Assembly (NCBI GenBank): GCA_937925695.1
Contig: CALAMD010000066.1
Coordinates: 1-44,509, forward strand
Source: an uncultured Bacillaceae bacterium
Lineage (GTDB): Bacteria; Bacillota; Bacilli; Bacillales; Amphibacillaceae
Direction of reading: 5' to 3'
Length of the DNA stretch: 44,509 nt
Below, piece after piece: positions 24,984 through 32,564 of this stretch. Within the stretch, counting starts at the first letter, position 1; every line of letters starts with the position of its first letter. The notes under the pieces are model-generated. The model saw nothing but the letters and a program-made list of their open reading frames with translations. It ran no database searches and had not been told where the DNA came from. The translations under genes and the position numbers were made by a program.

Positions 24984-25607
24984 TCACACCCCAGCCTTAT
25001 CTATTTTTATGAATATCGTTAGGATAATGAATCCTATGCCAAAGCCAGCTAACACATCCGTTAAATAGTGAACATTAATAATGTACCGGCTCAAACCTAT
25101 CCAAAATATGAGCAGGGAAAAAACGAGGTAGATGAACAATTTTAACCTTTCCGAAGACACCTTTTTACAAATAAAATATGTTAATAATCCATAGCAAACA
25201 ATTGAGATCATTGCATGGCCAGAAGGAAAACTATATCCTTGTGCATGAGCTTCGACTAGAATACTTGGACGCTCACGGGCAACGATGAGCTTGATTAATC
25301 TATTGATTAAATAACTTAATAATGTCCCACCAGCGAAAATAAAAGCTGAAGCATAATGCTCATATAACCACCAAAGGCCAACACCCATGACAGCGGTAAA
25401 AGGAATTAAAAAGGGATGGGAACCAAAATCAGTAATCCATCTAGCAAACAAATAGATGCGAGAATCTGCTAACAACAAGACAAAGTCCCTTGTCCATTGG
25501 TCAAGGTAAGGCATATAACCAAATAAAGAAGCATAGGTCCAGATACCTACCATGATGAGGACGAAAAAGATAAATAGGTTAGTCAATCGTGATTGTTTAA
25601 AATTCAT
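24984..25607 (-). CDS. PAP2-family phosphatase (undecaprenyl/phosphatidyl phosphate type)
   Basis: A 207-residue polytopic membrane protein with the three PAP2 signature motifs: K106-x6-R113-P114, PSGH at 128-131, and SR(173-174)-x5-H180-x3-D184. The two His and the Arg residues form the phosphatase site on the outer face of the membrane. Members dephosphorylate undecaprenyl pyrophosphate (BcrC), phosphatidylglycerol phosphate or diacylglycerol pyrophosphate; the sequence alone does not choose. Location directly upstream of liaFSR on the same strand (111 bp) supports a link with lipid II cycle homeostasis. No terminator separates it from liaF. Confidence 0.88.
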   Translation of the reverse strand: MNFKQSRLTNLFIFFVLIMVGIWTYASLFGYMPYLDQWTRDFVLLLADSRIYLFARWITDFGSHPFLIPFTAVMGVGLWWLYEHYASAFIFAGGTLLSYLINRLIKLIVARERPSILVEAHAQGYSFPSGHAMISIVCYGLLTYFICKKVSSERLKLFIYLVFSLLIFWIGLSRYIINVHYLTDVLAGFGIGFIILTIFIKIDKAGV

Positions 25608-25774
25608 TTAATGAGTCACCTCAATAACCAATAGCAACAATAATATCTGCCAAGTTGAGCTAATTTGCTATAATCATGATATAATTTTGATTAATCTTTT
25701 GTAATATTTTCCTCGAGAGAGGGTTTCTCACAATATGGACCTATATTAAATATATCCATAGGAGGTTCACTTCA

Positions 25775-26944
25775 TTGATCAATAAAATAAACCAAACGAT
25801 AGAAGAACATTTTTCAGAAATGGTAGAAATCCGTCGTTATCTCCACCAACATCCAGAACTATCATTTAAAGAATACAAAACCGCAGCATTTATTGCTAAT
25901 TATTATGATAAATTAGGCATCCCTTATCGAAAAAATGTTGGTGGTAACGGTGTTATTGCTACGCTTACAGGTGGTTTACCTGGAAAAACGATTGCTTTTA
26001 GGGCTGATTTTGATGCCTTACCAATTCATGACGAAAAAGATGTTCCATACCGTTCTCAAGTTGACGGTGTGATGCATGCTTGTGGTCACGATGGCCATAC
26101 AGCAATTTTATTAACATTAGCAAAAGTGTTACAAAAATTTCAAGATCAGTTACCTGGGAATGTTGTGTTTTTACATCAACACGCTGAAGAACGAACACCC
26201 GGTGGTGCACGATCGATGATTGATGATGGTGCGCTTGATAATGTTGATGCCGTTTTCGGCGCTCATTTATGGGCTACTGAAGAATTAGGTGTACTACAAA
26301 CATCAAAAAATGTCTTAATGGCTGGCGCTGATCGCTTTGAAATTACTATCCAAGGAAAAGGTGGTCATGGTGCCGTTCCCCATCAGACGAAAGATGCCGT
26401 TGTCATTGGTGCTGAAGTCGTCCTCAGTTTGCAAAAAATCATTAGTCGTCAGCTCGATCCGTTAGCCACTGCTGTCCTAACAATAGGCAAATTTGATGCG
26501 GGAAATGACTTCAACATCATTGCTGATCAGGCAAAGCTGATTGGTACAGTTCGTTATTTACAACAAGATGTACAAACCCAAATGATGAATGATATGGAAC
26601 GAATCATAAACGGTATCTGTTTAAGTCATGGCTGTTCTTATGAGATGGATTACGAGAAGGGTTATCCACCATTAATCAACCACGAAACAGAAGCTGAAGT
26701 CGTCCGCCAAGCCGCTTCCAAAATAGAAGACCTGAAAATGGTGGAAGAGATCCAACCGATGATGAGTAGTGAAGATTTTTCCTATTACTTGTTAGAAAAG
26801 CCCGGTGCTTACTTCTTTATCGGTGCAAAAAAAGCAGGACATGACTATCCACATCATCATCCAAAATTTGACTTTGATGAACGGGTCATGCCAATGATCG
26901 CAAAAACTTTTGCACAAACATACCTTGATTATCAAAAAATGTGA
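25775..26944 (+). CDS. yhaA: M20-family amidohydrolase (YhaA-like)
   Basis: A 389-residue M20D peptidase/aminoacylase. Metal-binding features are HACGHDGHTA (Cys103, His105) and HAEE (Glu138/139), plus GAHLWA and a late HHHPKFDFDE. The dimerisation lid (about 180-300, KGGHGAVPHQ) is present. Such enzymes hydrolyse N-acyl amino acids or amidated peptides in the cytoplasm. Translation begins at TTG 25775, 8 nt after GGAGGT. In B. subtilis the homologue yhaA lies beside ecsB-ecsC; here it converges directly on ecsB with 27 bp between stops, and ecsC is missing. No hairpin is obvious in that short gap. Confidence 0.88.
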   Translation: MINKINQTIEEHFSEMVEIRRYLHQHPELSFKEYKTAAFIANYYDKLGIPYRKNVGGNGVIATLTGGLPGKTIAFRADFDALPIHDEKDVPYRSQVDGVMHACGHDGHTAILLTLAKVLQKFQDQLPGNVVFLHQHAEERTPGGARSMIDDGALDNVDAVFGAHLWATEELGVLQTSKNVLMAGADRFEITIQGKGGHGAVPHQTKDAVVIGAEVVLSLQKIISRQLDPLATAVLTIGKFDAGNDFNIIADQAKLIGTVRYLQQDVQTQMMNDMERIINGICLSHGCSYEMDYEKGYPPLINHETEAEVVRQAASKIEDLKMVEEIQPMMSSEDFSYYLLEKPGAYFFIGAKKAGHDYPHHHPKFDFDERVMPMIAKTFAQTYLDYQKM

Positions 26945-26971
26945 CTAAAACTGAAGACCATATTGATACCT

Positions 26972-28183
26972 TTACGTAAATTTTCTTGGCAAATAAATAC
27001 GGGTAAACAAATAATTGCCGATGAGTCCCCCGCCAATTATCATGATGGATGCTTCGAGTTCGAGCATAATGAGGGGCACAATGCAAAAGATAATTGACTG
27101 GATCAATATTAATTGAAATAACAACTTGATCACTGCTTGTTTTTGTAGTGATTGGTCAATTGGATAAATATCTAACCACATATTTGTTCGGAAATGATAG
27201 TAAAGTGTCGTCAGCTGAATAGCAGTTAAGTACAAAAATAATAATGCGAATAGAACTTTCATCCATAGGTGGGGGATGAAATAAATAATTAAACCGCCAA
27301 TGATCGTTAAGCGGATATACATCCCTAAATAATCATTACTTCGAGCAAACGCAATGCGGTATAAATAATCATACGTATACTTGTGCATAAACGGTAATCG
27401 CTTGACAATCGAAACAAGCCATTGCCGTTTTTTGATGGTTGGTTTAATATGTGGCACATCAGTAAATAAGTTTGCTATTCGATAAAAGGCCTGCATTTGT
27501 TTTTGATCTTTTTCAATGAGCAACTCCCAAGCAATACCAGGTTCCTTGGCGGACAAATAATAATCATACACTATAATCCCCGCCATTATAATCGTCGTCA
27601 CACTTGCTAATATCATTTCATGACTAATCAGGAAAAAAAAGTTTGCACTATTTAATAGAAAGCGAACGAATTGATCAATAAATCTCGTCCTTTTATCGCT
27701 GATCTTCAACATCCACCAATTGGCTAACAAGTTACCGACTTTAAACAGGAACAAAATAACTATCAACCATAAATAACTACTTGCCTTACGCTCCGCAAAG
27801 GAATGAAAATATAAGGGGCTTACAGCTGCTACAACAAATAAGCTTAGGAAAATCGTGTAGACATAGCTAAAGATCAGACTTTTTCGAAAGTATGTATCCA
27901 TATTACGTTCAGCAGGCATGATAAAGACAATATCAGGTTGTTTTAATAACGTACGTACGGGATGATAGCTAACGATAAAACCAAACAACAGACCAATTAC
28001 CCATGCTGAAGGAAAATTGTCAGGTAATTGAGCTAACCATTGTTGATAATAAACAGCAAGGGCAACAATAAGAAATAGCATCGCAACCATAATGTGACCG
28101 TTCAACATATATTTTAAATAGCGACTTGTTTCTTTCATAAACTGGATAAATCTTGTCTTAAACAATTCGTTGGCATTAAACAT
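26972..28183 (-). CDS. ecsB: EcsB, ABC transporter membrane subunit
   Basis: A 403-residue membrane protein of the EcsB family (B. subtilis EcsB is 408). It has about eight to ten hydrophobic helices, with pairs in the first 130 residues and again after about residue 290. EcsAB is an ABC transporter needed for proper RasP intramembrane protease activity, competence, secretion and biofilm formation. Its substrate is not settled. The start codon overlaps the ecsA stop by 8 bp, indicating translational coupling. Confidence 0.93.
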   Translation of the reverse strand: MFNANELFKTRFIQFMKETSRYLKYMLNGHIMVAMLFLIVALAVYYQQWLAQLPDNFPSAWVIGLLFGFIVSYHPVRTLLKQPDIVFIMPAERNMDTYFRKSLIFSYVYTIFLSLFVVAAVSPLYFHSFAERKASSYLWLIVILFLFKVGNLLANWWMLKISDKRTRFIDQFVRFLLNSANFFFLISHEMILASVTTIIMAGIIVYDYYLSAKEPGIAWELLIEKDQKQMQAFYRIANLFTDVPHIKPTIKKRQWLVSIVKRLPFMHKYTYDYLYRIAFARSNDYLGMYIRLTIIGGLIIYFIPHLWMKVLFALLFLYLTAIQLTTLYYHFRTNMWLDIYPIDQSLQKQAVIKLLFQLILIQSIIFCIVPLIMLELEASIMIIGGGLIGNYLFTRIYLPRKFT

Positions 28184-28922
28184 GAAGATCTTCCTTCGTC
28201 AGCTGAATATATATATCATCTAATGAGGCTCCTGGTAAAGAAAATTTTTCTTGTAAATCAGCTAATGTACCACTTGCTCTTATTTTTCCTTCATGAAGTA
28301 TAATGAACCGATCACAATATTTCTCAGCCGTCGCTAATATATGGGTTGACATGAGCACACCGGCACCATTTTGTTTCATTTCATTCATCCATTGCAAATA
28401 AGATTCAATTCCTAACGGATCAAGACCAACAAATGGTTCATCAACAATATAGAGGGATGGTTCAATTAAAAACGCACACATGATCATCACTTTTTGTCGC
28501 ATCCCTTTGGAAAAATGGACAGGGAACCAGTGAAGTTGTTTTTCAAGATGAAATTCTTTTAATAACGGTGGCAAACGTTTTTCAAACACTTTTTCATCAA
28601 GATCATAAGCCATTGCCGTTAATCGTAAATGTTCATATAAAGTTAATTCATCATATAATATAGGCGTCTCAGGTATATATGCCATTTGGCGACGATAAGC
28701 TTGGGGATCATCGTGAAATGTTTGACCATTAACCGCTATCCTGCCTTTTTTAGGCTGCATCAAGCCAATGATATGCTTGATCGTTGTACTTTTTCCTGCG
28801 CCATTTAAACCGATTAGACCGACAATTTCATTTCGTTGTACTTGAAACGATATACCGTGTAGCACATGCTGATGGGTATAGCCACCAGATAAATGTTCGA
28901 CTGCTAATAAAGGTTTCACCAT
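28176..28922 (-). CDS. ecsA: EcsA, ABC transporter ATPase
   Basis: A 248-residue ABC ATPase. The Walker A motif GLNGAGKS is at 38-45 (Lys44), the signature FSKGMRQK follows, and Walker B is YIVDEPFVGLD with the catalytic Glu. The H-loop lies in STHILA. AGAAGGGGG precedes the start, and a good sigma-A promoter is 40-60 bp upstream. Partner of EcsB. The pair is transcribed divergently from hit, as in B. subtilis. Confidence 0.95.
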   Translation of the reverse strand: MVKPLLAVEHLSGGYTHQHVLHGISFQVQRNEIVGLIGLNGAGKSTTIKHIIGLMQPKKGRIAVNGQTFHDDPQAYRRQMAYIPETPILYDELTLYEHLRLTAMAYDLDEKVFEKRLPPLLKEFHLEKQLHWFPVHFSKGMRQKVMIMCAFLIEPSLYIVDEPFVGLDPLGIESYLQWMNEMKQNGAGVLMSTHILATAEKYCDRFIILHEGKIRASGTLADLQEKFSLPGASLDDIYIQLTKEDLHV

Positions 28923-28952
28923 TAGGCCCCCTTCTGTTTATGTTTGAGTAAA

Positions 28953-28982
28953 ATATTAGCACTTTTAACATGATATTGCCAA
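28953..28982 (-). promoter_or_regulatory. Probable sigma-A promoter of ecsAB
   Basis: On the minus strand TTGGCA (28982-28977) and TAATAT (28958-28953) are 18 bp apart, ending 31 bp before the ecsA start. Confidence 0.6.
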
Positions 28983-29324
28983 AAAATACTCGTTTGATTT
29001 TAAAGTTTCGTGTATATCTTTTCAGCTTCCGTTTATAATATAAATGAAGATGTGAGGATGTATCACAATCTCTTGATTTTCGTGATGGATCAACAAATAT
29101 GACACACCCTTTTGTTATTGAACTTGGATGACTTTATTCGTTAACAAAATGGTGTTTCGTTCAGGTTAATACTTTGAACATTGAAAAGTCCCCTAATATT
29201 CGTTGCTCACCATCCTCCTTCTTCAACGAACAGGCTAGCCTATTCTAGGCGATGCCTGTTTCCTTATGATTGACTCCTACACCTCTTTGCTATCTTGTCT
29301 TTTAGTGTCTACCCTTATTATTTA
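28983..29324 (+). other. Long ecsA-hit intergenic region; possible untranslated transcript
   Basis: No convincing reading frame lies in this stretch on either strand. A perfect TATAAT at 29034-29039 (without a clear -35) is followed about 190 nt later by a hairpin, AACAGGC (29229-29235) with GCCTGTT (29254-29260), and a short T-rich tail. These could bound a small RNA of about 215 nt, or simply be hit leader sequence. A TGTGA/TCACA repeat with a 7-nt spacer lies at 29051-29067. Confidence 0.25.
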
Positions 29325-29333
29325 TGCTAAAAT
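29325..29333 (+). promoter_or_regulatory. Extended -10 promoter of hit
   Basis: TGCTAAAAT is an extended -10 element about 40 bp before the hit start. The -35 position (GTGTCT, 29305-29310) is poor, as tolerated for extended -10 promoters. Confidence 0.45.
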
Positions 29334-29371
29334 ACTTGTAAATACGATTTTTTATGAGGAGTTGATCATAC

Positions 29372-29803
29372 ATGCCACACGAGGATTGCATATTTTGTAA
29401 AATCATTCACGGTGAAATTCCTTCTGCAAAAGTGTATGAAGATGAGCATGTCTATGCATTTTTAGATATTAGTCAAGTTACAAAAGGTCATACACTCGTC
29501 ATCCCTAAACAACATGTCCGTAATATTTATGATACGCCAGCGGATGTAGCAAAAGAATTATTTGCTCGCATTCCAAAGATTGCCAACGCAATAAAAGCTG
29601 CCTACCAACCAGTGGGAATTAATTTAGTCAACAATAACGAGGCACCAGCTGGACAAACAGTTTTCCATTTACATATTCACCTTATTCCTAAATATGAAGC
29701 AGGCAAAGGGTATGAACCCCTGTGGGAAACACATACAGATGAATATTCTCAAAATGACTTACAAGAGATTGCTACACACATTCAAAAACAAATAAAAGAA
29801 TAG
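29372..29803 (+). CDS. hit: Hit, HIT-family nucleotide hydrolase
   Basis: A 143-residue HIT/HINT protein (B. subtilis Hit is 145). The histidine triad HLHIHL places His99, His101 and His103, with the nucleophile normally the central one. A zinc site is suggested by CIFC (Cys6, Cys9) with His48. HINT enzymes hydrolyse adenosine phosphoramidates and similar nucleotides. GAGGAGTT precedes the ATG. Divergent from ecsA and followed by trpP, a conserved B. subtilis order except that serC, which intervenes there, is absent. Confidence 0.94.
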   Translation: MPHEDCIFCKIIHGEIPSAKVYEDEHVYAFLDISQVTKGHTLVIPKQHVRNIYDTPADVAKELFARIPKIANAIKAAYQPVGINLVNNNEAPAGQTVFHLHIHLIPKYEAGKGYEPLWETHTDEYSQNDLQEIATHIQKQIKE

Positions 29804-29845
29804 TGACAGGCCTTGCATTGACATCTTCTCTTTTCTAGCCATCTT

Positions 29846-29854
29846 TGCTATAAT
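29846..29854 (+). promoter_or_regulatory. Extended -10 promoter of trpP
   Basis: TGCTATAAT (TG-N-TATAAT) is an extended -10 with no good -35 at 17 bp. Transcription from about 29861 would give an 84-nt leader containing the stem-loop at 29869 and the triplet repeats. Confidence 0.6.
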
Positions 29855-29868
29855 GATGCTATATTTCA

Positions 29869-29893
29869 CCAACTGATATAGGAGCACAGTTGG
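29869..29893 (+). promoter_or_regulatory. 5' stem-loop of the trpP leader
   Basis: CCAACTG (29869-29875) pairs with CAGTTGG (29887-29893). It lies near the predicted transcript 5' end and directly before the triplet repeats, a position like the 5' stem-loop that aids TRAP binding in trp operon leaders. Confidence 0.45.
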
Positions 29894-29900
29894 CGGGATA

Positions 29901-29943
29901 GAGAGTAGCATAGTTAGTTCGAGAAGAGAAGAGGAGAGATGAG
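29901..29943 (+). promoter_or_regulatory. TRAP-type (G/U)AG repeat array over the trpP start
   Basis: Triplets begin at 29901 (GAG), 29906 (TAG), 29911 (TAG), 29915 (TAG, one base out of phase), 29921, 29926, 29931, 29936 and 29941 (all GAG): nine repeats with an almost exact 5-nt period. They overlap the GAGGAG ribosome site and reach the start codon. In B. subtilis, tryptophan-bound TRAP represses trpP (yhaG) translation by binding such an array. The fit in number, spacing and position is excellent. Confidence 0.85.
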
Positions 29944-29944
29944 A

Positions 29945-30466
29945 ATGAACACAAGAGTGTTAGTCATTTTGTCTTTGTTAGTTGGTATTGGTGCTGCCTT
30001 ACACGCAGTTGCACCACCGATATTTGGAATGACACCAGATATGTTGTTGGCTATGATGTTTTTAGGGATTTTATTATTTCCTAGAATACAATACGTTATT
30101 CTTTTATCGGCTGTAACAGCGTTTATTGCCGCATTAACAACAACTTTTCCAATGGGTGAAATCGCTAGTTTAATCGAAAAACCATTAGCTGCATTCGCTT
30201 TTTTCGGACTTTATTTACTTATTAGGAAAGTCGTAGATGTAAAAATCAGTGCTCCATTATTAACAGCCATTGGAACGTTAATTAGCGGTGTTATTTTCCT
30301 TAGTGTCGGATTGTTCATTTTAAAAGCGGAAGTTCCAGCAGGATTTTTTGCACTGCTAAGTACAGTAGTACTGCCAACGACGCTGATCAATACGATCATT
30401 ATGGCGATAATCTATCCTATCGTCCAAACGATACTAAAACGGACACAACCAATACCAATCCAATAA
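29945..30466 (+). CDS. trpP: TrpP, probable tryptophan transporter
   Basis: A 173-residue membrane protein with about five helices, matching B. subtilis TrpP/YhaG: GAALHAVAPPIFGM near the N-terminus, MTPDMLLAMMFLGILLFPR, LTTTFPMGEI, IEKPLAAFAFF and a C-terminal LINTIIMAIIYPIVQTIL. It is taken to import tryptophan across the cytoplasmic membrane. I start at ATG 29945, 8 nt after GAGGAG; the ATG at 29939 is too near the ribosome site. Regulation by TRAP is inferred from the repeat array over the start. A terminator follows. Confidence 0.93.
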   Translation: MNTRVLVILSLLVGIGAALHAVAPPIFGMTPDMLLAMMFLGILLFPRIQYVILLSAVTAFIAALTTTFPMGEIASLIEKPLAAFAFFGLYLLIRKVVDVKISAPLLTAIGTLISGVIFLSVGLFILKAEVPAGFFALLSTVVLPTTLINTIIMAIIYPIVQTILKRTQPIPIQ

Positions 30467-30486
30467 CTAACATAGGACAAAGAAAG

Positions 30487-30516
30487 ATCCTCTGGCAAGA
30501 TTGTCAGAGGATTTTT
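30487..30516 (+). terminator. Terminator of trpP
   Basis: ATCCTCTG (30487-30494) pairs with CAGAGGAT (30505-30512), followed by TTTTT. Confidence 0.9.
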
Positions 30517-30602
30517 CACCCAAACTCATCCTTCATACGGATGTTTGATTACAATACATATAGGTAAAAGAATACTAATTGATTAAAGGAGGTTTGATTT
30601 AA

Positions 30603-30968
30603 ATGGCACGAGGTAAATCATTGCTGTTAGGTTTGTTAATCGGTAGCACGATTGGTGCTGTCACAACGCTGTTAACTACCCCTTCTTCTGGTAAAGAAAT
30701 GAGAGCACAATTGAAACACCAAAGTGAAAAATGGAAAGACATGGCCGAGTCGCTTTTAGAAGATAGTTTACGACTCAAAGAGCAAATTGCTGAGACATCA
30801 AAAGAAAGCATAGTAGCTATTCAGCAATACATTAAAGATATGACAAATTCGGTTCAAGATTGGCAAGTTGCTGTTGAACCCCATCAAGAGAATATCCAAG
30901 AATATTTAGCTCAAATTGAGTCTAGTTTAAAAGAGCTAGAAGAAAAAGTGAAGCTTCAACAGAAATAA
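30603..30968 (+). CDS. yhaH: YhaH-like YtxH-domain protein
   Basis: A 121-residue protein with a short glycine-rich membrane segment (6-24, LLLGLLIGSTIGAVTTLL) then TTPSSGKEMR, the YtxH-domain hallmark, and a long charged helical or coiled-coil tail. Function is unknown; YtxH proteins are often in the general stress regulon. AAAGGAGG precedes the ATG. In B. subtilis yhaH lies between trpP and yhaI-scoC; here prsA comes next instead. Confidence 0.85.
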   Translation: MARGKSLLLGLLIGSTIGAVTTLLTTPSSGKEMRAQLKHQSEKWKDMAESLLEDSLRLKEQIAETSKESIVAIQQYIKDMTNSVQDWQVAVEPHQENIQEYLAQIESSLKELEEKVKLQQK

Positions 30969-30984
30969 ATAGATACGAAGAAAT

Positions 30985-31027
30985 AACAGGTAACTCGAAA
31001 AGGGAACGAGACGCCTGTTGTTTTTTT
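30985..31027 (+). terminator. Terminator of yhaH
   Basis: An outer AACAGG/CCTGTT stem and inner CTCG/CGAG stem (30985-31019) lead into TTTTTTT at 31021-31027. Confidence 0.88.
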
Positions 31028-31104
31028 ATATATTTTTTTAAAAACATCATCAATAAAGACAATCTTTTACTGTTCATTCGGACAAACTTTTGATAAAGTG
31101 TATG

Positions 31105-31122
31105 GTATGAAGTTTTTCATAC
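31105..31122. repeat. Palindrome upstream of prsA
   Basis: GTATGAA-GTTT-TTCATAC is a perfect 7-bp inverted repeat 128 bp before prsA. A T-run starts 8 nt later. It could be a regulator-binding site in the prsA promoter region or a weak hairpin. The remaining 30969-31249 gap has no gene; an isolated AAGGAGG at 31166 has no usable start codon. Confidence 0.4.
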
Positions 31123-31249
31123 ATAGTAACTTTTTTGGGATCATTATCCAAGCTAACTCATGATTAAGGAGGCACCGTTTTACAATCAATAACAAATATA
31201 TGACAAGATTGCATTTTATTATTAATGTCAATGAGGAGTGTTTACAAAA

Positions 31250-32215
31250 GTGAAAAAAATATTAATGACAGCTTTGCTTGCGTTAAGTATTATTGGGCTA
31301 ACCGGTTGTAATTCCGATGTGATCGTTGAAACGGATGTAGGAAATATCACCAAGGAAGATTTTTACAAGGAACTTGAACTAAACTATGGTGAAAACGTCC
31401 TCCATAATATGATTATTGTCAAAGTACTTCAAGAAAAATATGGAGTTACAGACAAAGAAGTTGATGAGCGAATTGAAGCGTTAAAAAATGAATTAGGCGA
31501 TCAATTTACGTTCTTCTTACTACAACAAGGTTTTGAAGATGAAAATCATGAACTATTTCGTTCCCGGATACAGAGTTTAGTGCTTCAGGAAAAACTTCAA
31601 TATGAAGGTATCGAAGTATCCGATGAAGAAATTGAAACAAGATATCAAGAAATGATTGAAAATCGTGAGTTAGAAATTCGAGCAAGTCATATATTATTTG
31701 ATCTCGACGATGAAGAGACTGCCTTAGAGGTAAAGCAACGGCTAGACGATGGTGAGGACTTTGCTGAATTAGCAAAAGAATACTCCAATGATACAACTGC
31801 AGAAGCTGGTGGAGATCTTGGCTATTTCCGAGGTGGAGAAATGGTTCCAGAATTTGAAGATGCGGCATTCAGTTTAGAAGTCGGTGAAATAAGTGATCTT
31901 GTTGAGACCGCCCATGGCATTCACATTATCACCGTAACGGATATTCCAACCCTAGATGATAAAAGAGAAGAAATTCGTTACATGCTGATGGATGAACAAG
32001 TCGATCCAAATGAAGTTGATCAAAAAATTGATACACTACTTCGTGAAGCGAATATAAATATTAAAAGTGATCAATATGAAAGTCTGCAAGAGTTCTTTAA
32101 TTTTGCCGATCCAATTGAATATGAACCAATTGAAGAGAATAGCGATAACAACGCAGAAAACGATGATACAGAAGAATCCACAAATAATGATACCGGAAGT
32201 AATGACAACGAGTAA
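31250..32215 (+). CDS. prsA: PrsA, lipoprotein foldase (parvulin peptidyl-prolyl isomerase)
   Basis: A 321-residue lipoprotein. The signal MKKILMTALLALSIIGLTGC has the lipobox LTGC with lipidated Cys20. A SurA-like N-terminal region precedes a parvulin domain at about 143-232 (EIRASHILF, GGDLGYFRGGEMVPEFEDAAF, TAHGIHII). The last 30 residues form an acidic, Asn/Asp/Glu-rich tail. It folds secreted proteins on the outer side of the membrane. I begin at GTG 31250; a GTG at 31238 overlaps the GAGGAG ribosome site and would spoil the signal peptide. The convergent neighbour is yhaL, as in B. subtilis. Confidence 0.95.
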   Translation: MKKILMTALLALSIIGLTGCNSDVIVETDVGNITKEDFYKELELNYGENVLHNMIIVKVLQEKYGVTDKEVDERIEALKNELGDQFTFFLLQQGFEDENHELFRSRIQSLVLQEKLQYEGIEVSDEEIETRYQEMIENRELEIRASHILFDLDDEETALEVKQRLDDGEDFAELAKEYSNDTTAEAGGDLGYFRGGEMVPEFEDAAFSLEVGEISDLVETAHGIHIITVTDIPTLDDKREEIRYMLMDEQVDPNEVDQKIDTLLREANINIKSDQYESLQEFFNFADPIEYEPIEENSDNNAENDDTEESTNNDTGSNDNE

Positions 32216-32244
32216 ACAGAACATGAATATTCTTTAAGAACAAA

Positions 32245-32300
32245 AAGAGCTGACTTAACAGCCACGCCCTATCGTGGTTAAATGAGTCAGCTCTTGTTTT
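32245..32300. terminator. Bidirectional terminator between prsA and yhaL
   Basis: AAGAGCTGACT (32245-32255) pairs with AGTCAGCTCTT (32285-32295), with an inner CCACG/CGTGG stem. T-runs follow on both strands (TGTTTT on +, TTTTT on -), serving both convergent genes. Confidence 0.88.
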
Positions 32301-32493
32301 ATGATGTATGCCTTCTTTGATGCTGTTTGTTTCTTCGCTCTGCTTCGATACGCTCGATATATACTTTACCTTCTCGTTCAATATATTGCTGTTCTAATTC
32401 CTTTTCAGCTCGCATGGCACGGTATGACATATACCCACTAAAGAAAATTAATCCTATTAATATATACATCCACCAAGGCAATCCAGCGATCAT
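32299..32493 (-). CDS. yhaL: Sporulation protein YhaL
   Basis: A 64-residue protein with one N-terminal membrane helix (5-26, PWWMYILIGLIFFSGYMSY) and a highly charged cytoplasmic tail (EKELEQQYIEREGKVYIERIE). Length, topology and place between prsA and yhaM match YhaL, a small sporulation-associated membrane protein of B. subtilis with unclear function. GGAGGCTG lies 5-10 nt before the ATG. The terminator overlaps its very end. Confidence 0.82.
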   Translation of the reverse strand: MIAGLPWWMYILIGLIFFSGYMSYRAMRAEKELEQQYIEREGKVYIERIEAERRNKQHQRRHTS

Positions 32494-32564
32494 GAAACAT
32501 CAGCCTCCTTGTCCCCCATGTATATCCCATGTATATGAACAATTTGGCAAAAAGATGACAATGG

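Noticed and set aside
29051..29067. TGTGA/TCACA repeat resembling an FNR, CRP or Rex operator
   Set aside because: The spacer is 7 nt, not the 6 nt of the B. subtilis Fnr site, and flanking bases do not match Rex; too weak to call.
31166..31253. AAGGAGG followed by a short frame ending over the prsA start, a possible leader peptide
   Set aside because: No start codon lies at a usable distance from AAGGAGG, and the ATG further on gives only 17 codons without its own ribosome site.
31506..31868. A 120-codon minus-strand frame inside prsA
   Set aside because: Antisense to the conserved parvulin domain, rich in Leu/His as expected from reverse translation of acidic codons, and without a ribosome site.
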